NCBI GenBank assembly: GCA_041749015.1
Contig: JBGTCD010000106.1
Span: 1 to 16,334 of the forward strand
Direction of reading: 5' to 3'
DNA from: JBGTCD01 sp041749015
GTDB lineage: Bacteria > Bacteroidota > Bacteroidia > Cytophagales > Cyclobacteriaceae
Length of the DNA: 16,334 nt
Shown here: piece by piece, positions 6,835-14,615 of the stretch
Layout of the letters: each line of letters opens with the position of its first letter
Position numbering within the stretch: position 1 is the stretch's first letter
Made by a program: the position numbers and the translations under genes
The notes under the pieces: model-generated
Databases searched by the model: none
Told to the model about the DNA's origin: nothing
Seen by the model: only the letters and a program-made list of their open reading frames with translations

Positions 6835-8141
6835 TGGCATCATTTAGAATTCAGGGAGGTCAACCACTGGGCGGCACCATCATCGCTCAGGGAGCTAAAA
6901 ATGAAGCCTTACAGATCATCAGCGCAGTGCTGCTCACCCCTGAAAAGGTTACCATCCACAAAGTACCCCAGATCAGGGATGTCATCAAGCTCATAGAGCT
7001 GCTTGCCGCGATGGGAGTAACAGTGGAAAAAATTGGCCCTGAATCATACGAATTTACGGCGGCTAACGTTGATATGGATTTTTTGGGATCAGCAGAATTT
7101 AGCCAACAAGCTGGTGCCCTGCGCGGATCTATTATGATTCTTGGCCCATTATTAGCCCGATATGGCAAAGCAAAAATGCCCCGACCGGGAGGAGACAAAA
7201 TCGGTAGGAGAAGGCTTGATACCCATTTCCTGGGTTTTCAGGACCTCGGAGCTAAATTTACTTTCGATGGTAAATCTCAATCTTATGAAGTAAGTGCTCC
7301 CCAGCTCAAAGGAGCATACATGTTACTTGATGAAGCCTCCGTAACAGGCACTGCCAATATCATCATGGCCGCAGTCATGGCTTCAGGCACTACTATCATT
7401 TATAATGCAGCCTGCGAGCCTTACATCCAGCAATTATGTAAAATGCTGGTCTCGATGGGAGCGAATATAGAGGGAATAGGATCTAATCTACTCCATATCC
7501 ATGGAGTGAAGGCCTTAACCGGAACTACTCATACCCTACTGCCGGATATGATTGAAATCGGTAGTTTTATAGGATTGGCAGCCATGACCCAGTCAGAGAT
7601 CAGAATACAGGGCGCAGGAGTAGAACACCTCGGTATGATTCCAAAAGTGTTCAGTAAGCTGGGTATTAAGCTTAAATTTGAAAATGATGATATCATCGTT
7701 CCAGCGCAAAAATCCTATCAAATTGATACTTTCATTGATGGCTCTATCCTTACGGTAGCAGATGCTCCATGGCCTGGATTTACCCCGGATTTGCTCAGCA
7801 TTATCCTTGTGGTGGCCACCCAGGCTCGGGGCACGGTGTTGATCCACCAAAAAATGTTTGAGAGCAGACTGTTTTTCGTCGATAAGCTCATCGATATGGG
7901 TGCCCAAATTATTCTCTGTGACCCCCATAGAGCCACTGTAATCGGGCTCGATCGCAAGCAACCTCTTCGTGGTATTAAAATGTCTTCACCTGATATCAGG
8001 GCAGGAGTTTCTCTGCTTATAGCTGCGTTATCCGCAGAAGGTGAAAGTATCATTTCCAATGTGGAGCAAATTGACAGAGGGTATCAATATATCGACCAAA
8101 GGCTCATGAATCTGGGTGCCAAGATTCAAAGAATTGATTAA
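6834..8141 (+). CDS. murA: UDP-N-acetylglucosamine 1-carboxyvinyltransferase, Asp-for-Cys variant
   Basis: Transfers enolpyruvate from PEP to UDP-GlcNAc, the first committed step of peptidoglycan synthesis, in the cytoplasm. 435 residues. AKNEAL holds Lys22 and Asn23 as in E. coli MurA. The catalytic loop reads PRPGGDKIGRRRLD: the position of E. coli Cys115, alkylated by fosfomycin, is Asp121 here, and Arg126 matches Arg120. Asp319 in PWPGFTPD corresponds to the catalytic Asp305. The C-terminal half has the second EPSP-synthase-like domain, ending with DIRAGVSLLIAALSAEG. An Asp at the Cys site is known from naturally fosfomycin-resistant MurA enzymes such as those of mycobacteria and chlamydiae. 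The start is fixed by the TAATG overlap with the DUF4290 stop. Confidence 0.96.
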   Translation: MASFRIQGGQPLGGTIIAQGAKNEALQIISAVLLTPEKVTIHKVPQIRDVIKLIELLAAMGVTVEKIGPESYEFTAANVDMDFLGSAEFSQQAGALRGSIMILGPLLARYGKAKMPRPGGDKIGRRRLDTHFLGFQDLGAKFTFDGKSQSYEVSAPQLKGAYMLLDEASVTGTANIIMAAVMASGTTIIYNAACEPYIQQLCKMLVSMGANIEGIGSNLLHIHGVKALTGTTHTLLPDMIEIGSFIGLAAMTQSEIRIQGAGVEHLGMIPKVFSKLGIKLKFENDDIIVPAQKSYQIDTFIDGSILTVADAPWPGFTPDLLSIILVVATQARGTVLIHQKMFESRLFFVDKLIDMGAQIILCDPHRATVIGLDRKQPLRGIKMSSPDIRAGVSLLIAALSAEGESIISNVEQIDRGYQYIDQRLMNLGAKIQRID

Positions 8142-8162
8142 CTTTTACTAAATCTAAAAGCT

Positions 8163-8984
8163 ATGTTTGATGACGTTAATGTCAATTGGGAAAAAGTATT
8201 CCAGGTTGGACTGGAATACGGATGGCTGGTAGTCCAGGCCATCATAATTTATCTTATCGGTATCCGGGTAATAGGATGGGTTACACGCTTAATGGTCAAA
8301 GGGATGGAAAAAAAGGAAATGGAACTTTCCTTAAGAACCTTCCTTAAAAGCCTGGTACGCAATATTTTAATGATATTGTTGGTTGTGACAATACTCTCTA
8401 CCGTGGGTGTGGAGGCCACCTCATTTATCGCAATTATCGGTGCCGCAGGTTTGGCCATAGGCTTATCCCTTCAGGGCACCTTGCAAAATTTTGCCGGTGG
8501 GGTAGTGATCTTAATGCTTAAACCATTTAAAGTTGGTGATTTTATCGAAGCTTCAGGCACGATAGGTACGGTTAAATCCATTCAAATATTTAATACCATT
8601 TTAACCTCGCCCGATAATAAAAGAATCATAGTGCCTAATGGACAATTATCCAACTCACAGATTACCAATTTTAGTTCTGAAGATAACAGACGGGTAGACA
8701 TGGTATTTGGTATCGGTTATTCAGACGACATTCCTAAGGCAAAGGGAATCCTTGAGAAAATTCTTAAAGACGATGCCCGTGTTTTAGAAGAACCGGCACC
8801 TGTAGTTGCTGTAAGCAAGCTTGGCGACAGCAGTGTGGATTTCAATGTGAGGCCTTGGGTAAAAAAGGAAGATTACTGGGCAGTATTCTTTGATACCACT
8901 GAGAAGGTGAAATTAACATTTGATAAAGAGGGGGTCTCTATTCCATTTCCACAAAGGGATGTACACCTCTATCAGAAAAAATAA
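8163..8984 (+). CDS. MscS-family small-conductance mechanosensitive channel
   Basis: Inner-membrane channel that opens on membrane tension to release solutes on osmotic downshock. 273 residues, close to the 286 of E. coli MscS. Three hydrophobic segments are seen: about 20-42 (WLVVQAIIIYLIGIRVIGWV), 63-82 (LVRNILMILLVVTILST) and 88-120. The third is the pore helix with the Gly/Ala pattern IIGAAGLAIGLSLQGTLQNFAGG. The beta-domain follows (LKPFKVGDFIEASGTIGTV, then NKRIIVPNGQLSNSQITNFS) and then the cytoplasmic alpha/beta domain. It starts 21 bases after murA and ends 22 bases before a strong terminator, so it is the last gene of the helicase-DUF4290-murA operon. Peptidoglycan synthesis and turgor protection could plausibly be coexpressed, but this is inference. 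Confidence 0.95.
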   Translation: MFDDVNVNWEKVFQVGLEYGWLVVQAIIIYLIGIRVIGWVTRLMVKGMEKKEMELSLRTFLKSLVRNILMILLVVTILSTVGVEATSFIAIIGAAGLAIGLSLQGTLQNFAGGVVILMLKPFKVGDFIEASGTIGTVKSIQIFNTILTSPDNKRIIVPNGQLSNSQITNFSSEDNRRVDMVFGIGYSDDIPKAKGILEKILKDDARVLEEPAPVVAVSKLGDSSVDFNVRPWVKKEDYWAVFFDTTEKVKLTFDKEGVSIPFPQRDVHLYQKK

Positions 8985-9006
8985 AAGGTTACCATCATTC
9001 AAAATC

Positions 9007-9039
9007 AAAGCCACTTCGTAAAAAGAAGTGGCTTTTTTT
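9007..9039 (+). terminator. Rho-independent terminator after the murA-mscS operon
   Basis: AAAGCCACTTC (9007-9017) pairs perfectly with GAAGTGGCTTT (9025-9035) as an 11-base-pair stem around a seven-base loop. A run of seven T begins at 9033, so it overlaps the last bases of the stem and continues to 9039. It begins 22 bases after the stop of the mechanosensitive channel gene. Confidence 0.9.
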
Positions 9040-9143
9040 ATTAAAGTTTATTAGTCTTAGACACTTATAAGAATTAGAGTTGCCAAAGACCTTAGGTTTT
9101 TTTATTTTATGCAATCAAATATTAGTTATTAAAACCTTCAATA

Positions 9144-9956
9144 ATGATCATAGACGTTCATACACATTTAAACAACTACCATGAAGAAAGAGTGGTTTCC
9201 ATAAAGGATTGTCTTGACAAACTTCAGGATTCAATGGATGCCAATGGCATTGACAGTGCCCTTGTACTGACCTCCTACAAAGTGACAGAGCACAGACCCA
9301 GTACCGGCTCCGTGATTGAAGCTACAAGGGATCTGAAAAATATTTTTGTGGTGGCAGGTATCAGCTACCTCCATTACAAGGAAAAAGATCTGAGAGAAAT
9401 CAGTGATTATCTTAAAGAAGGGTTGGTAAAGGGACTCAAATTATATCCCGGATATGAGCCGTTCTATCCCTATGACAACAGGCTGCAGGTTGTCTATGAC
9501 CTTGCAATAGAATACGATGTCCCCGTCATGTTCCATTCAGGCGATACTTACTCTCCCAAAGGCAGGGTTAGATATTCTCACCCGCTGCACATCGATGATG
9601 TGGCAGTGGATAATCCGGAATTAAAAATAGTCATATGCCATGTGGGTAACCCCTGGATTATCGATTGCATGGAGGTAGTCTACAAAAATGAAAATGTCTA
9701 TGCGGATTTTTCCGGTCTGGTATTAGGAGACTTCACTGACCGGTTTGAAAAATACATGAAAGACCAGTTGGAAAAAATGATACTATATGCAGGGGAGCCA
9801 AAATACCTTCTTTTCGGTACGGATTGGCCTATTTCTACCATGAAATCCTATATCAACTTCATGAAACAACTCGATCTGGACGATGATACAAAAGTACTAA
9901 TCATGTGGAAAAATGCTGCCGAGCTTTTTAAAATTGACGTAACTGCTCTGAAATAA
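9144..9956 (+). CDS. Amidohydrolase-2 family metal-dependent hydrolase
   Basis: A 270-residue TIM-barrel hydrolase of the amidohydrolase-2 (PF04909-like) type; substrate unknown. Metal-ligand candidates are all present: His6 and His8 (DVHTHL), His131 (MFHSGD), His166 (VICHVGNPW) and Asp227 (FGTDWP). This is the arrangement of the decarboxylase/hydrolase group that includes ACMS decarboxylase. No signal peptide; likely cytoplasmic. The ATG at 9144 places HxH at its normal position near the N-terminus. It is a lone gene: a strong terminator lies upstream and the opposing dnaN ends 22 bases downstream with no terminator seen between them. The 105 bases upstream are AT-rich; TTG (9080-9082), 20 bases, then TATTTTAT (9103-9110) is a weak promoter candidate. 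Confidence 0.85.
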   Translation: MIIDVHTHLNNYHEERVVSIKDCLDKLQDSMDANGIDSALVLTSYKVTEHRPSTGSVIEATRDLKNIFVVAGISYLHYKEKDLREISDYLKEGLVKGLKLYPGYEPFYPYDNRLQVVYDLAIEYDVPVMFHSGDTYSPKGRVRYSHPLHIDDVAVDNPELKIVICHVGNPWIIDCMEVVYKNENVYADFSGLVLGDFTDRFEKYMKDQLEKMILYAGEPKYLLFGTDWPISTMKSYINFMKQLDLDDDTKVLIMWKNAAELFKIDVTALK

Positions 9957-9978
9957 GTAAACCAGAAGTATGCTTTCC

Positions 9979-11103
9979 CTATGCGTAATTGCTCAGCATC
10001 ACAGGCATCACCAACATCAGGATATCTTCCTTTTCATCATTGTCGCCTGGAATCAAAAGTCCAGCTTTATTGGGTGCTGAAAGTTTGAGTGAAACCTCCT
10101 TGGTATCCAGGTTCGTGAGGATTTCAATCAGGAATTTAGCGTTGAAACCAATTTCTATATCCTCCCCTGAGTGCTCACAGCTTAGTCTTTCATTAGCCTC
10201 ATTAGAGAAATCCAGATCCTCTGCAGATATTTGAAGCTCACTGCCAGTAATTTTTAATCTGACCTGGTGAGTGGTCTTATTGGCATAAATGGCGATCCTT
10301 TTTAAGGTACTCAAAAAGGTGCCCTTATCGATGGTCATGATATTATCATTGCCATCAGGTATCACGTTTTCATAATCCGGAAAACGCTCATCAATTAGTC
10401 TGCATATCATCCGGGTACCACCAAATTCAAAAAATGCATTGGCAAGGTTGTACCGGATTGCAACTGGGATGGATTCGGCGGGAAGGGTGGTTTTGAGCAG
10501 GTTTAACGCCTTTCTTGGGATGATTACCGGGTTGCCCATATCGGATGCAACATCAACCCTGCGGTATCTTACTAACCGGTGGCCGTCAGTAGCTACAAAG
10601 GTGGTATTGGTATCGGATATATTCATGTAAACCCCGGTCATTGCCGGCCTCAATTCATCATTGCTGGTAGCAAAAATGGTGTTGGCAATGGCTGAAGCAA
10701 GTACATCAGAACTCATTTCTACAGTAAAATCATCAGAAACATCAGGCACATTGGGGAAATCCGTAGCATTCTCTCCTGAAATTTTATACCGCCCGTTATC
10801 GGAGCTGATCTCAATACTGTAGGTTTCCTCATCTATAGAAAAAGTGACCGGCTGCTCTGGTAAGTTGCGAAGCGTTTCAATCAAAATTCTGGCTGGTATC
10901 GCAATGCTTCCAGACTCTTTCGACTCCACCTCCAATTCAGTAATCATCGAAGTTTGAAGGTCAGATCCGGTAACGGTAAGCTTTCCATCTTCAATATTAA
11001 GGAGAAAATTTTCGAGAATGGGCACTACCGGGTTGGTGGTAATCACCCCGTTGATGGCAGATAATTGTTTCAATAAGGCTGCTGAGGAAACAATGAATTT
11101 CAT
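9979..11103 (-). CDS. dnaN: DNA polymerase III sliding clamp (beta subunit)
   Basis: Ring-shaped dimer that tethers DNA polymerase to DNA. 374 residues, standard length, with three clamp domains in tandem. The N-terminus MKFIVSSAALLKQLSAINGVI is typical. Family landmarks include FLLNIEDGKLTVTGSDLQTS (35-54), the middle-domain stretch ATSNDELRPAMTGVYMNI followed by FVATDGHRLVRYR, and the end region where the peptide-binding pocket lies, LIPGDNDEKEDILMLVMPVML. The ATG at 11103 fits the alignment. It lies 165 bases downstream of the gldAFG-DUF4340 unit on the same strand, separated by a weak terminator and a palindrome, so it probably has its own promoter; none could be assigned confidently. Confidence 0.96.
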   Translation of the reverse strand: MKFIVSSAALLKQLSAINGVITTNPVVPILENFLLNIEDGKLTVTGSDLQTSMITELEVESKESGSIAIPARILIETLRNLPEQPVTFSIDEETYSIEISSDNGRYKISGENATDFPNVPDVSDDFTVEMSSDVLASAIANTIFATSNDELRPAMTGVYMNISDTNTTFVATDGHRLVRYRRVDVASDMGNPVIIPRKALNLLKTTLPAESIPVAIRYNLANAFFEFGGTRMICRLIDERFPDYENVIPDGNDNIMTIDKGTFLSTLKRIAIYANKTTHQVRLKITGSELQISAEDLDFSNEANERLSCEHSGEDIEIGFNAKFLIEILTNLDTKEVSLKLSAPNKAGLLIPGDNDEKEDILMLVMPVMLSNYA

Positions 11104-11153
11104 ACAATTCGTAATTTATAGCGGTTGATTGGTAATAAACACATCAATAAAAC

Positions 11154-11179
11154 AAAAAAACCTTTACCCTCTAAGGGTA
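11154..11179 (-). terminator. Weak terminator-like hairpin between the DUF4340 gene and dnaN
   Basis: Read on the minus strand, TACCCT-TAG-AGGGTA forms a six-base-pair stem with a three-base loop. It is followed by AAGG and then seven T (11154-11160). The four-base spacer before the T tract makes it suboptimal. It sits about 90 bases after the DUF4340 stop and 50 bases before the dnaN ATG, a suitable place to end the gld operon transcript. Confidence 0.4.
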
Positions 11180-11204
11180 TTTTACTCTGAGTTACCCTCA
11201 GGAT

Positions 11205-11220
11205 GATTTCAATTGAAATC
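11205..11220. repeat. Perfect 16-base palindrome between the gld operon and dnaN
   Basis: GATTTCAATTGAAATC equals its own reverse complement. It lies 48 bases beyond the DUF4340 stop, and 100 bases before the dnaN start. It has no following T tract in either direction, so it is not an intrinsic terminator by itself. It could be a binding site for a dimeric regulator or an RNA hairpin (GATTTC/GAAATC stem with AATT loop). Confidence 0.5.
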
Positions 11221-11268
11221 CAGTCTTTTCGGGATCGGTGGGTAAAGATAAAAATAAAATTATAAAAT

Positions 11269-12222
11269 TTACCGCATAGGATTTTTACCGGGGTAAAAAT
11301 CTGTTCTGCTCTTTACAATTTTCCTGGCTCTGGGTTTCGACATGGTCACAATCAGGTCATCATTGAGAATACCCACCGCATAATTATTGTCATTAGATAT
11401 ACTTAGTTTCAGCACATGCTGCCGTTGCCCAATATCCCTAACGGTAATTTCAACATCAAAAACTTCTGGTACAATCCGCTGTCCCTCTGGGTTGGTTGAA
11501 AGAAAAAACTGGTCTGCATAAATAAGGGAAAGCTCATCCAGAAAATCACTCATAGCAGTAGTGTCAGTAGCCTCCAGCTCTTTTAGTCCAAAAAAGTCAT
11601 CTTTAGGGATTATCGAAAAACCATCGGTATCATCCGCATGGGTAACCTGTACTGCTGCTAAATTGCGCCAATTGATTGGAAATAAAATGGGGTTCTTCCA
11701 CTCAAGCCAGTTGAGTTGAAAAATACCAGCCAGGTAGGTTTGGTACCCCGGGATGTGCACTACATAAGTTTTGCCATCAGGACTTTTCCGGAAAAAAGTC
11801 ATCACCTCACCGGATAAGCCTGCAACATAAAATTCAAAAGCCTCTCCTTTATCTGAATAACCGCTCACCTTGACTCCGGAGGCCTCAAATAATGAGTCAA
11901 TCATTGATTTCTGACTAATTGAAACTTCCCGGCGGACCTTCACCTGATTGAGCACAGCAAAAAGAATCGATATCCTGTTTGGATCTGCTTCGACCGTATC
12001 CTGCACCTTCCACCGGTTACCTGAATATTCCAAATGGAGCGCCTTACCACCCTTTGATTCCAGTGACACTTTATTTATTTCTGACACATCCTCGATCATG
12101 AATAAGTCCCTATTGCCTACTCCTGAATCCCTCTGACCTTGAAAAACCCCAATCAAAACAATCACCAGGCATAGCGATGCTAAAATCAATAGTAGTCTGA
12201 TATTCTTTTTTCTTTGATTCAT
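11269..12222 (-). CDS. DUF4340 protein, membrane-anchored partner of the GldAFG transporter
   Basis: 317 residues. The N-terminus has basic residues (MNQRKKNIR) followed by one hydrophobic segment (LLLILASLCLVIVLIGVF, about 10-27), so it is probably anchored in the inner membrane with the rest outside. The remainder fits DUF4340: strand-rich halves with GGKALHLEYSGNRWKVQD, FEFYVAGLSGEVMTFFRKSPDGKTYVV and the later WRNLAAVQVTH. No enzyme motif is seen. Its ATG lies three bases after the gldG stop, so it is in the same operon. From general knowledge, DUF4340 genes recur beside GldG-like ABC-auxiliary proteins in many bacteria; this suggests a fourth subunit, which is inference. Role untested. 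Confidence 0.82.
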   Translation of the reverse strand: MNQRKKNIRLLLILASLCLVIVLIGVFQGQRDSGVGNRDLFMIEDVSEINKVSLESKGGKALHLEYSGNRWKVQDTVEADPNRISILFAVLNQVKVRREVSISQKSMIDSLFEASGVKVSGYSDKGEAFEFYVAGLSGEVMTFFRKSPDGKTYVVHIPGYQTYLAGIFQLNWLEWKNPILFPINWRNLAAVQVTHADDTDGFSIIPKDDFFGLKELEATDTTAMSDFLDELSLIYADQFFLSTNPEGQRIVPEVFDVEITVRDIGQRQHVLKLSISNDNNYAVGILNDDLIVTMSKPRARKIVKSRTDFYPGKNPMR

Positions 12223-12225
12223 AAT

Positions 12226-13905
12226 CTACCGGGCATATTTTCTTTTTCGTAACCAATACCAGAGCAAAGCAAAAACCAGGATAAAAACCAGAGGTGTTAC
12301 TAAATTGAAAGCTTGCCACCATATCCGATCCTTATCCACCCGTGCCTTGTCCAAAGGCCTGATCTTGACTTCTCTGGTTCTGGCGAGGATCAAGCCGGCA
12401 TCGTCAGCCAAATAATTGAGAGCATTCATTATTAAATCCTCATTGGCAAGGGTGGTATTGGTAAATGGATCAAAACCTAAAGGCAGTGGCATTCCATTCC
12501 TTGGGTTCACCTCATTGACAGCCACATCCCCATCTGAAATAACAATCAGGCTGGTGGGTAATCCGTCTTCTTTGAAGGTTTCTGTATCGACACCTTCAGG
12601 GGCAAATCTGTTTTTATAAAGAGACTGAAAATTACCTTCCAGTAGCCATCCTACAATTTGAGGTCCCTGGTTGAAAGACTCCGGTGTCATATTACGTAAA
12701 TCATTTACAGTGACTTTGACCGGAGCACTAATCACCCTGGTATATGGCGAAGTCATCATGAGAGGCGTTTTCTCAATACCGGTGGCTTTTACCGTATCAA
12801 TAGTGCTGATAAACCTGGTGTTTACCGCATTCAAATTGCGAACCACCGGGTGTTTGGAATAATTGCTGATGACCGGAAAAAACGGCCAGGGCATGTTTCT
12901 GATTTGGGGCTGGTCACCCATAAAGCCCACAACCACGGGATATTGGCCGGATTGCCGGTCCTGAATCAAGTTATTATTAATTCTCAAACCGTATCGAAAC
13001 AGCAAATCCTGAAGGTTCAACTCATAGGGAAATGCAAGGTTATCATCTTCTGAAGCTAAGGACATTTTGGCATCAAGGACATCCATAAGCAGCAAGGCCT
13101 TACCGCCGGAAATTATGAACTGATCCAAGTGATATTTTTCAACCTCAGTGAAGCTTAGAGTAGGTTTCACCAGCACCAGAATGTCAATTTCCGCTTTAGA
13201 GATCGGATTTTGGAGGTTGACTTGGCGGACTAAAAATGATTCGGACATGGCATCCATAAGGCCGGAAACTCTTAAAGAATCCGGCTCCCCCTTCCCCCTG
13301 ACAAATCCTATCTTCTTACGCTCAATGCTTGTCAGGTTCCTGATGGCAGCAGCAAACTCATATTCCAATCCTTCAATAGATTGATTAAGGCGCTCATCCG
13401 GGCCGGCACCCTGACTACCTTTAAGGAGCATTAGGCCTGTCTCTACCCCGCCATAAGAGATGATCGCACCGGGAAAAACAATCTTCTCAGACCGTTGACC
13501 CTCTTGCTCCTCGATGATATTGGTTGGCTGAATCCCCTTATTAGCAAGTGCCTGCATGAATTCATTTCGGGCCTTGGCTCCGGAAGCCATGGCAGGATCG
13601 TAAAAGCTATATTGCACCCTGCCTCCGGAGTGATGCTCAAACTCTTTGAGTAATTCATGAATGGCTTTTTGAAACCTCTTAAATCGAGGGTTGAGGTCCC
13701 CAGCTAAATACACTTCTACATAAACAACATCATCCAGATCAGCAAGTAGGTTTTTGGTGGGTTTCTTAATGGTATATCGCTTTTCTTCTGTAAGGTCTAA
13801 TCTGAAATAGAATGAGGCGGCCAGAATGTTGATGATCACGATAATCGCCATTGCAATTCCCAACTTAAAAAAGACTTCGGTGCTCTTTTTCTCCAGTATC
13901 ACCAT
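12226..13905 (-). CDS. gldG: GldG, auxiliary component of the gliding-associated ABC transporter
   Basis: 559 residues, close to the length of flavobacterial GldG. One membrane helix near the N-terminus (about 14-33, LGIAMAIIVIINILAASFYF), followed by the characteristic RLDLTEEKRYTIKKPT. A large periplasmic ABC-auxiliary domain comes next, with YVEVYLAGDLNPRFKRFQ, VQYSFYDPAMA, GFVRGKGEPDS and ALLLMDVLDA. A second helix lies near the C-terminus (about 533-551), followed by the basic end RKRKYAR. In Flavobacterium johnsoniae GldA, GldF and GldG form an ABC transporter needed for gliding motility. The gene overlaps the gldF stop by seven bases (13899-13905). Homologues also occur in non-gliding Bacteroidota, so motility should not be assumed. 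Confidence 0.92.
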   Translation of the reverse strand: MVILEKKSTEVFFKLGIAMAIIVIINILAASFYFRLDLTEEKRYTIKKPTKNLLADLDDVVYVEVYLAGDLNPRFKRFQKAIHELLKEFEHHSGGRVQYSFYDPAMASGAKARNEFMQALANKGIQPTNIIEEQEGQRSEKIVFPGAIISYGGVETGLMLLKGSQGAGPDERLNQSIEGLEYEFAAAIRNLTSIERKKIGFVRGKGEPDSLRVSGLMDAMSESFLVRQVNLQNPISKAEIDILVLVKPTLSFTEVEKYHLDQFIISGGKALLLMDVLDAKMSLASEDDNLAFPYELNLQDLLFRYGLRINNNLIQDRQSGQYPVVVGFMGDQPQIRNMPWPFFPVISNYSKHPVVRNLNAVNTRFISTIDTVKATGIEKTPLMMTSPYTRVISAPVKVTVNDLRNMTPESFNQGPQIVGWLLEGNFQSLYKNRFAPEGVDTETFKEDGLPTSLIVISDGDVAVNEVNPRNGMPLPLGFDPFTNTTLANEDLIMNALNYLADDAGLILARTREVKIRPLDKARVDKDRIWWQAFNLVTPLVFILVFALLWYWLRKRKYAR

Positions 13906-14615
13906 TTTTTGGAAGATAAAGTCAAATGCGTCAAAACCAGAAATAAGGCTGTTACAGAAACAAAATATACCACATTTCTGGAATCAATAAGACCCCTGCT
14001 TAAAGCATCATAATGATAAATAAGGCCCAGTTCCTCAACAGGATTGGCGAAATTTCCCAGACCACTCAATTGGGCTATAGAGCCAAATCCAGTATGCCAT
14101 AAAAAGCACAAAAACACCGCGATTATGAATGATACAATTTGATTTTGAGTTAGAGATGAACTAAAAACTCCAATCCCTGAGAAGACTCCGCCTAGCAAAA
14201 TGAGACCTACATAGGATCCGGATATGCCAGCAGTATCTACGGGTCCGAGCCAGCTTAATGAAAAATAATAAATCAAGGTCGGCAGGATGGAAAAGACCAC
14301 CAGAAAGAATGTCGAGAAGTATTTGCCCAAAATAATGGACCAGAGGCTTACCGGCTTGGTCAGGAGCATTTCCAGGGTGCCCCCGCGGGACTCCTCAGCA
14401 AAGGACCGCATCGTGATGCCAGGTACCAAAAACATGAAAATATAGGGGGTAAGGTTGAAAAAGGTATCCATTTCTGCATACCCATAGTTCAAAACGCTCG
14501 TTTCAGGAAAAACCCAAAAAATCAGTCCTGCAGCAGTGAGAAATACACTGATCACCACATAAGCAATCAATGAACTCAATAAGCTGCGTACCTCCTTTAA
14601 AAAAATTGGGATCAT
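13899..14615 (-). CDS. gldF: GldF, permease of the gliding-associated ABC transporter
   Basis: 238-residue ABC-2 type inner-membrane permease. Six hydrophobic segments are visible at about 14-36, 55-73, 98-118, 132-152, 160-180 and 214-233. The cytoplasmic coupling stretch FAEESRGGTLEMLLTKPVS (72-90) has the EE...RGTLE pattern shared by ABC-2 permeases. It overlaps gldA by four bases (ATGA at 14612-14615) and gldG by seven. These overlaps imply translational coupling and equimolar assembly with GldA. No defect is seen. Confidence 0.93.
   Translation of the reverse strand: MIPIFLKEVRSLLSSLIAYVVISVFLTAAGLIFWVFPETSVLNYGYAEMDTFFNLTPYIFMFLVPGITMRSFAEESRGGTLEMLLTKPVSLWSIILGKYFSTFFLVVFSILPTLIYYFSLSWLGPVDTAGISGSYVGLILLGGVFSGIGVFSSSLTQNQIVSFIIAVFLCFLWHTGFGSIAQLSGLGNFANPVEELGLIYHYDALSRGLIDSRNVVYFVSVTALFLVLTHLTLSSKKW

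Noticed and set aside
9086..9103. Small hairpin AAGACC-TTA-GGTTTT with T run upstream of the amidohydrolase gene
   Set aside because: Only six pairs with a G-T wobble, and it follows a much stronger terminator at 9007-9039. More likely chance in AT-rich DNA.
9080..9110. TTG, 20 bases, TATTTTAT as a promoter for the amidohydrolase gene
   Set aside because: The -7 box lacks the TTTG core; mentioned in the gene entry but too weak to list as a site.
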